DNA of 64,000 nt from positions 434,001 through 498,000 of the forward strand of contig NW_019173940.1 in NCBI RefSeq assembly GCF_001642475.1. The letters are read 5' to 3'. The notes under the pieces are model-generated. The model made no database searches, was not told the DNA's origin, and saw only the letters and a program-made list of their open reading frames with translations. This DNA is from Fonsecaea monophora. Its lineage: Eukaryota; Ascomycota; Eurotiomycetes; Chaetothyriales; Herpotrichiellaceae. Numbering within the stretch: position 1 is the first letter of the stretch; each line of letters starts with the position of its first letter. Shown here piece after piece: positions 35,189 through 46,407 of the stretch. Made by a program: the position numbers and the translations under genes.

Positions 35189-37652
35189 CTATCGCCCATC
35201 TTGATCGGTAAACAGGGACTCGAACGAGAACGGCAGATTGGTCTGGGTGGTCATCTTCAGAAACTCGTCCATGTCAAAGTCGACTGGAGGACCGGATTGT
35301 GCGGCTCCGCAAGGGTTGGCACTGGTGCTGGCGCTGGCGCTGGCGACATTCGACAGGGCGAGACCGTTCCAGTCGTGGTCCAGGGCCGGGAAGTCGACGT
35401 TGTTGAGCAGCGTCGTGCTGGTGATGTAGCTATCGACGGCGTCCTCGAGCATGCCGTCCTCGGGCGGCACGGCGTCCAGGTTGCAGCTGGTGATGACCGA
35501 GACGAGCCGCTTGCGGATCTGCTTCATCGACTTCTCCGTGTACTCCATCTCCTTGAGCGTGCGGAGGCAGGTGCGTAGGTACAGCAGCTGGCGCGCGAAC
35601 GTCGGGCCGCGCTGCTGTTCCTCCTCGGCGCTGTCGGCGATCAGCGTCGTCGCCGCCGTCGTCACCCCGTAGATGGCAGACCCCAGCATCGTGTACCCCG
35701 GCCCGTGGTGCTCGCGGTACTCCTGGAGCATGCGCGCGATGCACGTCGCGTGGCCCACGCAGATCTCGCGCGACTGTTTCTGTGAGGCCGTCGCGGTGCC
35801 TTCGGCGACGGCGAACCCGGCGTGAGGTCGGTGCAGAATGATCATGACCGAATGGTATTGGATGCTGAGGGGGGGGGAATTAGAATTTGGTGACCAAAAA
35901 AAAAACACTCGCGGGTGTTCAGAGATCATGGATACATACTGGAGACAATAGACAGATGACGGTGCCTCGACCGTGTATCGCAGAGAAGGGTCAAGTTTCC
36001 GCTTCCACTCGTGCAGTTGCTCCGTCGGGATCTCAATGTCGTCGGTGCAGCTCTGAGTCGAGTTTCTTGGGTCCATCAGCATTGACTGCGCCCTCGTGGC
36101 GGGGAAAAAAAAGGGGGAGACTTACAATCGCGCCGCCACGTGGCCCTGTATGTCAAGGAGGTCTACCCACGCGGATAGAATCTTCATGTTCCACGAGGGA
36201 CTGTCTTGACTGGGTCGTGGCATGGTGACGTCGTCCAGTTTGATGGCGTGAGGCCGGCCGAGATATACTGCCCAAAGCCTGTTGAAGAGCAAGTCAATCT
36301 TATAGAGACAGCTGCATGGCGAGAGTGTGAAATGCTTACCTGTCGAGCATAAAACAGCCCCAAAAGGCGACTTGTCTCGCGTCCAAGTCCCTTTGCGACA
36401 GGCCCGCTGACCGTAGAAGAAGGAAGTCTTTATGCAAGCCCAGGTCAAAGACCAGGCGACATGCGTTTCCTACAGAATGAGAGGTGAACTCGAAGTCAGT
36501 TTGGGAAATTGGCGTACCTGATGTTAACCAAGCCCTTGTGTCCTTGGAACGGGAGCCATGGAACAAACTGCAGAGGAGGAGGGATTGGACCGTGGTGAGA
36601 CCGGGATTCAGCATCTCCTGCTCCAGCAACGACGTAGCCTGCCGCAGGATAACAGGTTGCGCCTCGTTACTGTCGCCGTCCCCTTGCTGCACCGCGAGCG
36701 CCCTGACCTGAGGCCAGCTGGAGATCCTGGCGGCCGAGACGAAGATCCAGTAAAGAAGACACGGACTAAAATGCCTGCCCTGCCCGGCTTCCATGTCTGC
36801 CAGGAAGGCCTCCTTGTGAAGGATCGGCAACACCGAGTGGTGGAATGTCCAGTAGAGATGGAACAGGTGCTGCTGGAGCGCCAGGGGCACATCATCTAGG
36901 ATCTGGATTCTGCCGTGGGACTCGCAGGGGTCGGAAATGACTGGCATCGCGGCCTCGCTGAGATGCAGACTCGATGTCGGACCAAAGAATCGAACCTGGC
37001 CGATTTCGTCGGTGCTCACTTGCCACTGGCTGCCGCACAGCTGGCCGATGAGGCTCTTGGACGATGCTGGTTGCGATTCCGGAGTGAGCAATTCAGGTTC
37101 GCTGATGGGATAGGTATCCTGCTCCCGTCCGGTGCTCTGCGTCTCGATACTCTGTATCGCCACCTCTCCGTCCTTGCTGGACGGGCTCTGCGTCCGGGCA
37201 GACAGTTCGGTCTCGACCACCTTGATTCGTTCCTGTAGTTCACGTATATATTCCCATGAACGTGGTCTGTCACTGTTAGTCCTACATATCCTCTATCATC
37301 TCTGGCCGAAAGCCTTGGTGCACATTAGAGGACGCACCTTTTCCGCTGGTCACTTTCGGGCACGATGCATGGTATCTTGAGCTTGTTACATCGCCGACAC
37401 CCATTTCCTTCACGCTGGCACTGCGGATGCCCGTCGTCAGCATCACTGTGGCATACAACCGCTGTCGCTGGTTCTTACCCTGACTTTCCTCGGACGACAA
37501 CCCAGACACGCAAGATGAGCTTCGGCGTGCTTCGCGGAGCTGTGTTTGCTGGCCCGGCTCTGCAGACGCCCATTGTTTCGCGTTGGATTCACCCATGTTG
37601 CCTCCGCGGGCGGGAGAATATTGATAAAGTCGTAGTGAGTGTTCGCAGCCAT
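35189..37652 (-). CDS. Zn2Cys6 transcription factor with fungal_trans domain (TF-1)
   Basis: Seven exons: 37479-37652, 37338-37420, 36518-37266, 36340-36469, 36126-36278, 35940-36092 and 35189-35864; 705 residues. Seen: the binuclear cluster C49-x2-C52-x6-C59-x6-C66-x2-C69-x6-C76, split by intron 1, then a basic linker and a coiled-coil-like WEYIRELQERIKVVETEL. The middle-homology domain covers about residues 200-560, with HLYWTFHHSVLPILHK, AWLTSGNACRLVFDLGLHKD, FWGCFMLDR-LWAVYLGRPHAI and the YHSVMIILHRP helix. The last part is acidic and Ser-rich. The intron 36093-36125 would be only 33 nt (GTAAGT...GAG); it is the only choice that keeps frame. Placed between SDR genes and a transporter, it is the likely local regulator (inference). 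Confidence 0.9.
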
Positions 37653-37656
37653 CCTG

Positions 37657-37698
<42 letters not shown>

Positions 37699-38246
37699 GA
37701 CACTGGAGAAACTCGAACCACTTCGACTGTGTCCCTCGAAAAACTGTCCACAGATCAGACGGTCGAGGATTTTGTCCGGGTAAAAGATGGAGGTGTGGAG
37801 GGAATAGCGTCTAGTGCCACCCTTGACACATCTGACCCAATAACGTGGACCCCTGGGACCATTGTGGGGTGGACAAGGGAAGCAATGGCATCAAGCTAAT
37901 CAAGCCAGTTCAAGCTTCGCGTGGTCTCGGCCAATATTGACCGCGCACCTATTCGGGACACCGGCACCCCCAGCCCTCTGCAGCCTCGACCCGCAAACAA
38001 GTTGATGGGTACTGTATACAGCACCCAAACTGCGATTGATTGTGACGCGGAGGTCAGTCACCGTTGGTCCAAGGCCCCGAGGTAGTCAGTTTTGTCGAGA
38101 CAAGAGCCTCGATGCCATCATGCCTGGCTATAAAGGGCCAGAGTCCTAGCTCCGATGTATACTATGGTAGAGGGGGAAAGTCGTTCCTATCCCGCCGTGG
38201 TATTGGAAAAGCACAAAGTTAACTTGATTTAATCATCCCATCCAGA
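37653..38246. promoter_or_regulatory. Divergent promoter, TF-1 / SDR-3
   Basis: A 594-bp region between the ATGs of the Zn2Cys6 regulator and SDR-3. It contains a (GT)19 microsatellite only 7 bp upstream of the TF-1 ATG. No clear CGG-N-CCG operator pair was singled out. Confidence 0.55.
37659..37696 (+). repeat. (GT)19 microsatellite next to TF-1 start
   Basis: A perfect 38-nt dinucleotide tract directly upstream of the TF-1 ATG, so probably within its 5' leader as (AC)n. Length change here could alter translation or transcription. Confidence 0.95.
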
Positions 38247-39179
38247 ATGGCTTCTTTGACAGGCAAAAAGGTATGTTTTCTACCCCCCGGATGGCATCTC
38301 GTGGTGGCCTGTTCTGAAAGTATCCAGATTGTCGTGACCGGTGCAGCCAGCGGAATTGGCCTGGCGACCGCTCAGCTTCTCGCGAAACGCGGTGCCGTGC
38401 TGTCAATATCGGACATCAACCAGCAAGGTCTGGATGCTGCGCTCAAGAGCTTGGAAGGGACGGGCCACTTTGGCACTGTCCTCGATGTCCGCGATTGTGC
38501 CGCCGTGAATGCGTGGATCGATGACTCGTTCAAGAGATTGGGAGGCCTGGACGGCGCCGCGAACATTGCTGGCGTCGAGCACGAGGGCGGCCGGTACCTT
38601 GCCGACGCGAGGGACGAGGACTGGGACATTGTGATGGGGATCAACTGCGCGGGTGTATTCTACTGCATGCGGGCCGAGCTGAGGAAGATGTTGAACGTCG
38701 GGGGGTCGATCGTAAGTTCATTCATTACCTTGTGCCCTCATTCTCCAGAGAAGCATTGTTGACAGTGGTCCACTACAGGTCAGCATATCCAGCGTCGGAG
38801 GGCTCATTGGCCTGGCCGAGACATCCATCTACAACGCCTCGAAACATGCCGTTATCGGCCTGACGCGAACGGCCGCAAGGGAGTATGGGTCTCACAACAT
38901 CCGGGTCAACACGGTGGCTCCAGGTATTTCCTCTCGCTCGTGATTCCCGACCTGGAAACAAGACACGCTGACTCTGGGACAACAGGTGTGATTCGGACCG
39001 CTCTCGTCAAGGCCATGGAGGACGGTCACAGGCATGGGACCGTCGTGACAAGACAACAGGCCATAGACCGTCAGGCAGATCCCATGGAGGTGGCCACGGT
39101 GGTGGCGTTTCTGTTGAGCGACGACGCCAGCTTTGTCACTGGATCAACGTATAAAGTTGACGGAGGCTGGACTGCATAG
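38247..39179 (+). CDS. Short-chain dehydrogenase/reductase (SDR-3, FabG-like)
   Basis: Four exons: 38247-38270 (24 nt), 38328-38711, 38779-38923 and 38986-39179; 248 residues, the classical SDR length. Introns are 57, 67 and 62 nt. Seen: IVVTGAASGIGLA (NAD(P) loop, about 9-21), LDVRD, NIAGVEHEGG (N-x-A-G), the catalytic Ser in SISSVGG, YNASK, and NTVAPGVIRTAL. The end has GSTYKVDGGWTA, the usual C-terminal cofactor-lid of FabG-type enzymes. The tiny first exon (MASLTGKK) is supported by GTATGT and by alignment to the family start. It is divergent from TF-1 and convergent with the MFS transporter. Confidence 0.93.
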
Positions 39180-39708
39180 ACCGGGTTCCTCAGGAACCAA
39201 GAGGGAAGGATAGCTGCAAATTTGACCGTGTGTCTGTAACTATGGGTAGTCTACATAGCAGTGGAAAACCTGAGGTTGTTTTCAATAGCAGCTCTCAATT
39301 TTGAACTCGGTCGAATACTCGCATTGAGACCTTCAGCACTAACCCTCTCCGTATTTTCACGCTTTGTAGCAGACTAGCAAAGTCTCCAAAGAAATTAGAA
39401 AGGATGATCAGATGTGACAAGCCTCACAAGAGGACACACTCATTCAATGTTATCACGGTGCTATTGAAAGTCAAGGACTGACACCGAGAGATCAACGCAC
39501 GACATGGACAACTCTGTTCTTTTACTATCTCCTTTTCACATCCACGTCCCTTCCTCAAATTCAAGCCAGAACTGACAATGTCATCTCGACGGCTTTGTGG
39601 AGCGTATCAAAGTCCATGAAGCCAGTTGGCTGCCTCCCGAACCAGCCACAAACACGAGCATGCCTTGCATGTCGCTCTGGAATGAACCGTTTTGCACCGG
39701 AGAGTCCC
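39180..39708. other. Convergent intergenic region, SDR-3 / transporter
   Basis: A 529-bp 3'-3' region without coding signal. Confidence 0.55.
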
Positions 39709-41572
39709 TCAAACATGGACGTGCTCAATGTTCTTGGTCTCGCCTTCGACTTGTGCGGTCTTACGTGGACCGTCCTCCACGACCTCGTGGGTCTCGTCGT
39801 CAATGTGTAAATCCCGAAGGTACACCATGACCTCGTCCTTGTCACCAAATAGCTCAGCCATTTCCTCGAGGGGTCGACCCCTAGTTTCGGGAATGCAGAA
39901 CCACATCCAGACCCACCCGACGGCGCTGACGACGATGAAGACCTGTGGGATGATTAGCATTTTTCCACGAATGGTAAAAACGTGGGGACAAGCACAGGAA
40001 CGGGTATCTTACCAGAAAGTACCTCCAGCCAATATGTGCAAACGCCGTGGCCGTGACTTGGAGGTAGACCAAGTCGGTAAGGACGAAAACAAGCCATGAC
40101 AGAGCAACGCCGCGGACTCGATCATGGTTGGGCCAGATTTCTGCAAAGAAAACAAAGCCCGCAACGTCGATGCCGGAGGTGTAGACGGCCTCAAACAAGA
40201 ACAGTGCAAACACACCGGCACTCAGCCCCGCCTTGTTGCTGCCTCCACTGGTTCTGCCATCGTGGAAGGTAGCATACTCTGCGACCATGGCAGCCTCGAT
40301 GCTCAAACAAATGACACAAGCTCCGACAGCAAAGAGCATAATCGGTCGTCTCCCAACACGATCGAGTAAAAGTGCCCCAACGAGATTCCCAAAGATACTG
40401 ACTGCGAGAGAGCGAATCAGCGCCACAAATCAATTCAGAGCATAGAAAGTGGAAAGCCCTACCAGAAACCCACGCAGCCTGTAGGATGAGTTGATCCTTG
40501 GGGTTAAAGCCCAAGGCACTGTAAAAGGTCGGTCCCTTTCGTCAAAGTCAACATCACCACTGGACTAACGAATGACAAGGGAAATGGTTCGTACATAGTT
40601 GTTGATGACCAGATCGCCTGTGCTCTGGCCAACAAAGGCAAAGCCCATGCCAACCATTAGCCTCTTTTGGTTTGATGGCTTGGTGAACAACTTTAACCAA
40701 GACGAGCCGATCGTCCGATCCAACTCGGTTTGTTTCTGCATCTGATAGAATTCCTCCCGGGCAAACACCTGGTCGGCATCGTTTTTAGTCGAGTGGAGCG
40801 AGGAAACGACTTTCCAGGCCTCCTCGTTTCGATTTTTGAGAAGGAGGTATCGAGGGGACTCGGGGAGGTAGTAAACAAGTACGAGCATCAAGATCGGCCA
40901 CGGGACGGCCAGGGCAAGAGGTGCACGCCACTGCACGGTCTCGTTGCTGGAATATGAGAACGCCAGGCCCATGTACGCGGCGATGGAGTATCCAAAGCCG
41001 CACATGACGCCGTTCAGTCCAACGAAGAGACCACGCAATTCGGGTGCAGCGATCTCAGCAGTATAGATAGGTACTGGTTGTAGACATCAGTGTGTGTTCG
41101 TTCAACGACAGACGAAACGGGGGAAACGTACGAACGACACAGAGTGCATACGCGCCAGCACCGGCGAAAAATCGAAACACGATGAACATGGCGATGTTCT
41201 GAGCGGCAGCAACCAGGGTAGAGCCAAAGATTGACACAACGGACGCGGCCACGACGCCAGCCCTGCGGCCCCATCTCTCCATGACGAAGAGATTGGCGAT
41301 GATGCCGAAGAAAGCACCAGCCTATGCGATATCAGATTAAATAGATTTCATCAGAAAGCAGGAATCCGTACCTGATAGACACCATTTGTGGCTCCGATGA
41401 GATCACCGGCGGTCCTGGGGTCCTCCAGTCCCATGTACTTCAGGAAAGCTGGGATTCCCAGGGTTGGGCCGATGATCTCTGAAGGGTAACCCCAGGCAAT
41501 CTGGCCTGTGGCAATGGCCAAACAGGCCCAGAAGTTTCGCCATTTGAACGGAGCATCGGAACCAAAAGCCAT
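39709..41572 (-). CDS. MFS sugar-porter family transporter
   Basis: Six exons: 41372-41572, 41132-41321, 40595-41073, 40463-40535, 40401 to 40013, and 39709-39942; 521 residues with about 12 membrane helices. Seen: FGSDAPFKWRNFWAC start, GAFFGIIANLFVMERWGRRAG (motif A between TM2 and TM3), YTAEIAAPELRG, PESPRYLL (sugar-porter motif after TM6), VGALLLDRVGRRP (second motif A), FFAEIWPNHDRVRG, and PETRGRPLEEM after TM12. This places it in the fungal sugar-porter (SP) group that imports mono- or disaccharides, polyols, quinate or related compounds; the substrate cannot be fixed. Its place beside SDR-3 and TF-1 suggests uptake of the compound the SDRs process (inference). Confidence 0.92.
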
Positions 41573-43226
41573 GGTGATGTGGATAGCTTGATACTTGAAG
41601 AGATCCAATACCACAGGTGAGAGAGAAACACAGAATGTAGTCTTCCACGAGGTCTTGATATATAAAGGTGAGGGTTATAGGCGTAGGACTCTGGAAGAGT
41701 TTCTCTAGGGCTAGCCACATTGGGCCAATGGAGGTAGAATCCCGCGTGCAGGCAACGGCGACGAATGGCGGTCTCGAGTCCATATCGGTGGAGACGAAGC
41801 TGGTGACTCTCCATCATCCCCGGAATTCTGGGGTTATGGCCATGCAATACCAGTTGGGACACTGCCACGCGAATGTCAACCCCAGACCCCGAAGCAGACA
41901 ACAGGCACCCCGGTTCCGATCCAGGACCATATTGGCCGGTCGTCTGTGTCGCAGGTGTGGGCGGAAATTCGGCTGGTTAGTTGGAGCCACCGCGGAGGAA
42001 TAAAACCGCGTCCCAAAGCGGTTATCAGGGTCCGCCTCAACACTAATACACAGTGAAGACCTCGACGAAGCCGAGGCAAATCTGCTCAGGCAACATAGCT
42101 GCTCGGGATCTCTGTCGTGCTCAGAATCAAGGGCGGCGGCTGTCCGACCGAGACGGACAAAAGACAAAGTTACGAGTCCATGGCCTCGTCTCCGGCATTC
42201 CTATTTGGGTAGACAGGCGATTTGATATAGACACTTGGCAAAGATGGAGAAGTGTTGTTGGAGGTTGTAGTGTACCAGGGGACCGGCGGAGTTGATTCGT
42301 TTTCGGACACGGTTAAGAATCACCGCCTCCGTCTTCTCCTCGTATTACATTCGCTTAGGTAAATGTGCGTGCCAAGCCTGATACTCCAAAATTTAATCAA
42401 CAATACTATCGACCTCCCCATGAAGAAGCATTCCACGTAGGAATCAACAACAATATAACTTATAATCACACATTTTTTTCCGCAATCGACCATAGGATCA
42501 GGAGAACAGGGCTTCCCGTTTGCTCAGCCGTACTTAAGCCTGGTGCCGGCCATTTAGTACCACCGTGGGTGACCAGGTGGGAATCGTGGCTGTCGATTGT
42601 TTTTGTTGGGCGGTATCCTTCCAGGTACTTAGGAGTATTTGTGAATGGCATGCAACACGACATTATCATCGACATGGGCAGACACTAATGTCATTTTTCT
42701 GGCAGATGTCGGCACCAGGGGCCATCCAGGACGTGGCAAGGTGTACCGAGTACCGAATATAGCCACAAGGGCTACGAATAAGCACTGGGATACTTTAAGC
42801 TTACCTATAAGTGCTCGCTAGGCACAGGTCCCAGTGGGGAGCTAGCCGGAACGAACAGGCCTCCCCTGTAAATCGGATGCAGTATCCGCCGAATGAGCGT
42901 GGTAGCGAAAGCATCTGTCCGAGCCTCTGAGAGTTTCAATTCATAAACAGCACTTGACAATTTGTTTTAAGAATCACCGACTGCAATGTTTGCGGCTGCG
43001 TTGGTGGCTACCTTCTACTGCGCGACATGCTACTGATGTGGCCTAAGTGCAGCAGGTGCGGCCATCTGGAATAGGCAACGCCAACCCAAGCCCTCCACGC
43101 GGCGAAGTTTCCTCTTGCTATCGCGAGCCGCGGAGATCACTTTGCGATCGTGTTCTCTCCAACCTAACATGCCCATCCATGCCTGACGTTCCTTCCCAAT
43201 GAAGTTTTGATTTTCTATCGTTTGGC
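41573..43226. other. Intergenic region upstream of transporter
   Basis: The transporter promoter lies at the left; the rest shows no coherent coding on either strand. A frame at 41814-42167 has no domain. This marks the border between the metabolic cluster and the accessory island that follows. Confidence 0.5.
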
Positions 43227-44883
43227 ATGCCATCGCACCCTGCAAAACGAAGAAACTCTTTCCTCTCGCCACAACAAGAACCCTCGGTCAAGAAAGCTGC
43301 ACTCCTCACTCACCAGTCGTGGGAGGAGGAATTCTTTGATGACACTGATATTCCCAGCGACACATACAGAGCTTGGGTTTCTGATGATGAGGAAACTCCT
43401 CTCCGCTTTCAATCTACGTTGAGGTTAATCCGTCCCTTGAATGATCCGCCACTAGGCGCATCGGCCCAAGTATGGCTTGCGGTGTCGGATCTTGGGGCAT
43501 TTGCCGTCAAACTGGTTGGTAGCCCTTTTCTTCGATGGCAAAGGTGTTCCGTTACCAAACCTCACTCCAGTTTACCCCGTATACCGATGAAGACGCGGCA
43601 GCACAAGCAGAACGCCTGCCATACCCGAAGCCCAGCATACAAAAAGTTCTGCATGATTGCCATCCGTTCGTGTTAGAGACGAGGGCTTACGAACGCATCC
43701 GCAAGTCCTGTCTGCCTTCTCAGCGATTCTTTTTCCTGCGGTATTATGGAATAGTCGACAGCCCTCTTCTTCCACCTCCATACCAGCGGCGAGCCCGGCC
43801 TTGGGTTCGCGAAGGCATTGTGCTGGAGTACTTGACACCTGGGCAACGAAGCGGACGGCTATATGCGGATAATCGTTCCGATCGTGCACGAACGTATCTC
43901 GAGTCGCTACAGGCTGAGTTTGTGTGTCTCGACCTCTCAAAAATTGAGAAGAGGTGGTATCTCAGCGTCCTAGGTGATCGAATTCGGATGATAACGGCTT
44001 TAAATGGACTTGGAATATCTCATGGCGACGTCAAGCCCGACTGTTTTGGTCTGCCAGATTCGCCACATGATATTGCTCTATACGATCTCGGCCATTCTTA
44101 CACCTTCACTCCAGACCGTCCCTGTATCACTAATGGCACCCGCCGTCTACGACCGCTAAAGCTCGCGGAGAAAGTCGATTGTCGTAACGCCCAACACACC
44201 GTCCTCAAGATGTGAGATCAGTATTCTCCGCTGTATACGAGGCCTAGGGCTAACCTACGAACAGGGTCAAGTCGGATCATTTATTCAATCACTTTAAACG
44301 GCTACAAGGGACGACCGAAGAGGATCCACGCAAAGCCCTACGCTTTGCCATTGACCAGAGTTCGCTAGCAACCGATCTCCCACTTATTATCCTTTCCGGT
44401 CTTCTCGAGGACGACGGTTTGTATTCTATTGGCCCTCGCAGTACTACATGGACAGACTGATTCGTTATAGGCCCATTTTTCCCCTCTCTTTCTTCAATCC
44501 TGCCATTCCTGGAGCCAGCAGCATCCGGGCGACCAGCGACTTGGACAGTGGCCATGGCAAACCAGCTCGACCGCTTTGTCGCGGTATCTTGCTCTGACGT
44601 GAAAATCGGCGCCGTTGCATCTATGGCTATTCGTGTCGTATCTCTTGTCTCGTCCACTGGTGTCGTGATTGAGCAGCTTCACCTACTCTGCCCAGAGCAG
44701 CCAGCGATGCACACCACTAGGAGGTCTATGATTGCATTACTCCCTAGTGTCTGGCTGCAATCTCTCGATACGAGACGATTTTTCTGGGCCCTATACTGTT
44801 CGACTTGGCTTGCAGGGAATGGCAAACCAGTGACATTATTTGATAGACAGCAAGTCCGCACTACGATGGGGAAATGCCATTGA
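43227..44883 (+). CDS. Divergent protein-kinase-like protein
   Basis: Proposed exons: 43227-43514, 43571-44211, 44265-44416 and 44471-44883; introns of 56, 53 and 54 nt and 497 residues. Seen: a kinase N-lobe remnant, PLGASAQVWLAV...AFAVKLF, with the ATP lysine at about 95; the catalytic loop as HGDVKPDC (about 247-254), where the usual Asn is Cys; and the metal loop as DLG (about 268) instead of DFG. This resembles divergent fungal kinase-like proteins, but catalytic activity is doubtful. The last exon is least certain: a simpler reading stops at 44460 after GPRSTTWTD, but the GTTTGT...TAG ends and the continuing open frame favour splicing. Convergent with a broken gene at 45059. Confidence 0.68.
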
Positions 44884-45058
44884 CCGACGGTACTCCTGAC
44901 ATTACCTGCTATCTGATCCTGACCACCTGGAAACTAGGACCTAGGATATCAAGCCGCTGTTACCTCCTTGGACTGTTGCAACGGCTTGACTGCAAGACAC
45001 CATTCCTCACGCGAAGGACCACGACAACGATAATTTCCTGGTCAGCGTGTCCTACCAC

Positions 45059-45830
45059 TCAGCAGTTCGGCATTATTGTCGCAGCCCTCTTGGATGATTG
45101 TTCAGGGCCTTTTTCGAGTCTCTTCCTTTTTTCTGGTTTCACCTGATCTTCAGTCTGGAGTTCCTCGTAATGGTGGGACAAGTTGCGACTTTCCCCCGCT
45201 AATAGAATCGAGTGAAACACAGCAAGATTGATTGTCTCCTTCGAGCTTCCGTGGTCCCACGCAACTTTGAGTACTTCCAGCGCAGCAACATCTTCGTCTT
45301 GTGGCTTTGGTCAGAATGACATTAGGCTGAACGTTTCTGATACATCCGAGTTTGAGGTGCTAATGGACGTATTCGAGGGTCCTCGCTGGTGGCCTTCAGA
45401 GACTTTGTGTCTCCGGGGCCTTGTTGCCATATTCTTAGGCATCGGCGGTGAAAGTCTAAGGCGGATCAAGACAACACAGTCGTCCGTCAAAATAAATCCA
45501 TATCGCGTTTGATAGACGGTACAAGAGTGCTGGATTTGCTCGAAAGGGCGGATTATGTTGACATCATCTAGTAGTTCATGGTTCCCGTTAGCCACTATGC
45601 CGATCGCTCTGTCAACATCCCATCCTAGTTTTGTGTCCCCACAGACAAGTGCGTGACAAACTCCAACCGGATGTATGTACTGAAGATCAGTACTACTGGC
45701 GCCCCAATCTGGACGAACGATTGGTATGGCAATGATTCGTGAACCACTAGCAAGGAATAATGGCCCGGGTAGAGAGCGCGACACTATACTGATATTCGTG
45801 CTCCCGTGAAGTAAAGCCAGGCCTGTGCGC
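45059..45830 (-). pseudogene. Conserved fungal hypothetical gene interrupted by in-frame TGA
   Basis: A coding-like minus-strand stretch reads GDTKLGWDVDRA, RPFEQIQH, TRYGFILTDDCVVLIRLRL and SNTSISTSNSDVSETFS, a pattern I know from uncharacterised fungal proteins. It then meets TGA at 45311-45313. The same frame stays open beyond it for about 83 codons with equally coding-like sequence (PKPQDEDVAALEVLKVAWD) up to the next TGA at 45059-45061. A CGA-to-TGA change would explain the break. The 5' limit is unclear: the frame is open to 46195, but that part has no clear homology and no good ATG. Sequencing error or a short unrecognised intron are alternatives. Confidence 0.5.
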
Positions 45831-46407
45831 TGAAGACGTGAAGAACATCGACTCGACTTTCGATGCGGACGGAGGAGGCATTTGATGGGATTTGGGATCC
45901 CAAAGGGGGTCCCGCGCCCGACGCCTGACTTGTGCACGCCTGCATACCTACTTACTGGATGGGCCATGCTGGTCGAAGGCCGTGGAGGGCCTGGGGTGTT
46001 GGTCATGGGTGTGGTGTGTCGTGTGCAGCTGATCATGTTTGTACAACCCCATGGTGCCTTAGCGGTGTCGTGGCATGGACAGACAACTCGAGGGACCCTA
46101 TGGACAGAGAGTACAAATAACTCGTGCCAGCAGGGATCTCTGGTTGGAATGACAGGGGCCTCTCCCTCTCCATGCAAAATGAAATTGGGACGCACAATTC
46201 ACCTGTTAGATCGAGGATGCCTTTTGCCTCCTGTTGAGGTCACTCTTATTTCTTACCTCTAGAAATGGAATGACTGGTGGATTGTGTGACTCCTCTAGCA
46301 GTCTGATACCAGGAAATGCAAGATGTGACAGATATATTCCAACATTTCCCGGTTCGATAGATGGCAGAGGGAGATACTATACGCGCTCTATATCGAGGTT
46401 CCGTCTA

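Noticed and set aside
37600..37751. Extended TF-1 N-terminus with Thr-His repeats
   Set aside because: The extension needs a GTG start and reads through the (GT)n tract; the first ATG is at 37652.
43515..43543. 29-nt intron in the kinase-like gene
   Set aside because: A 56-nt intron ending at 43570 keeps the frame, gives AVKLF and has normal length.
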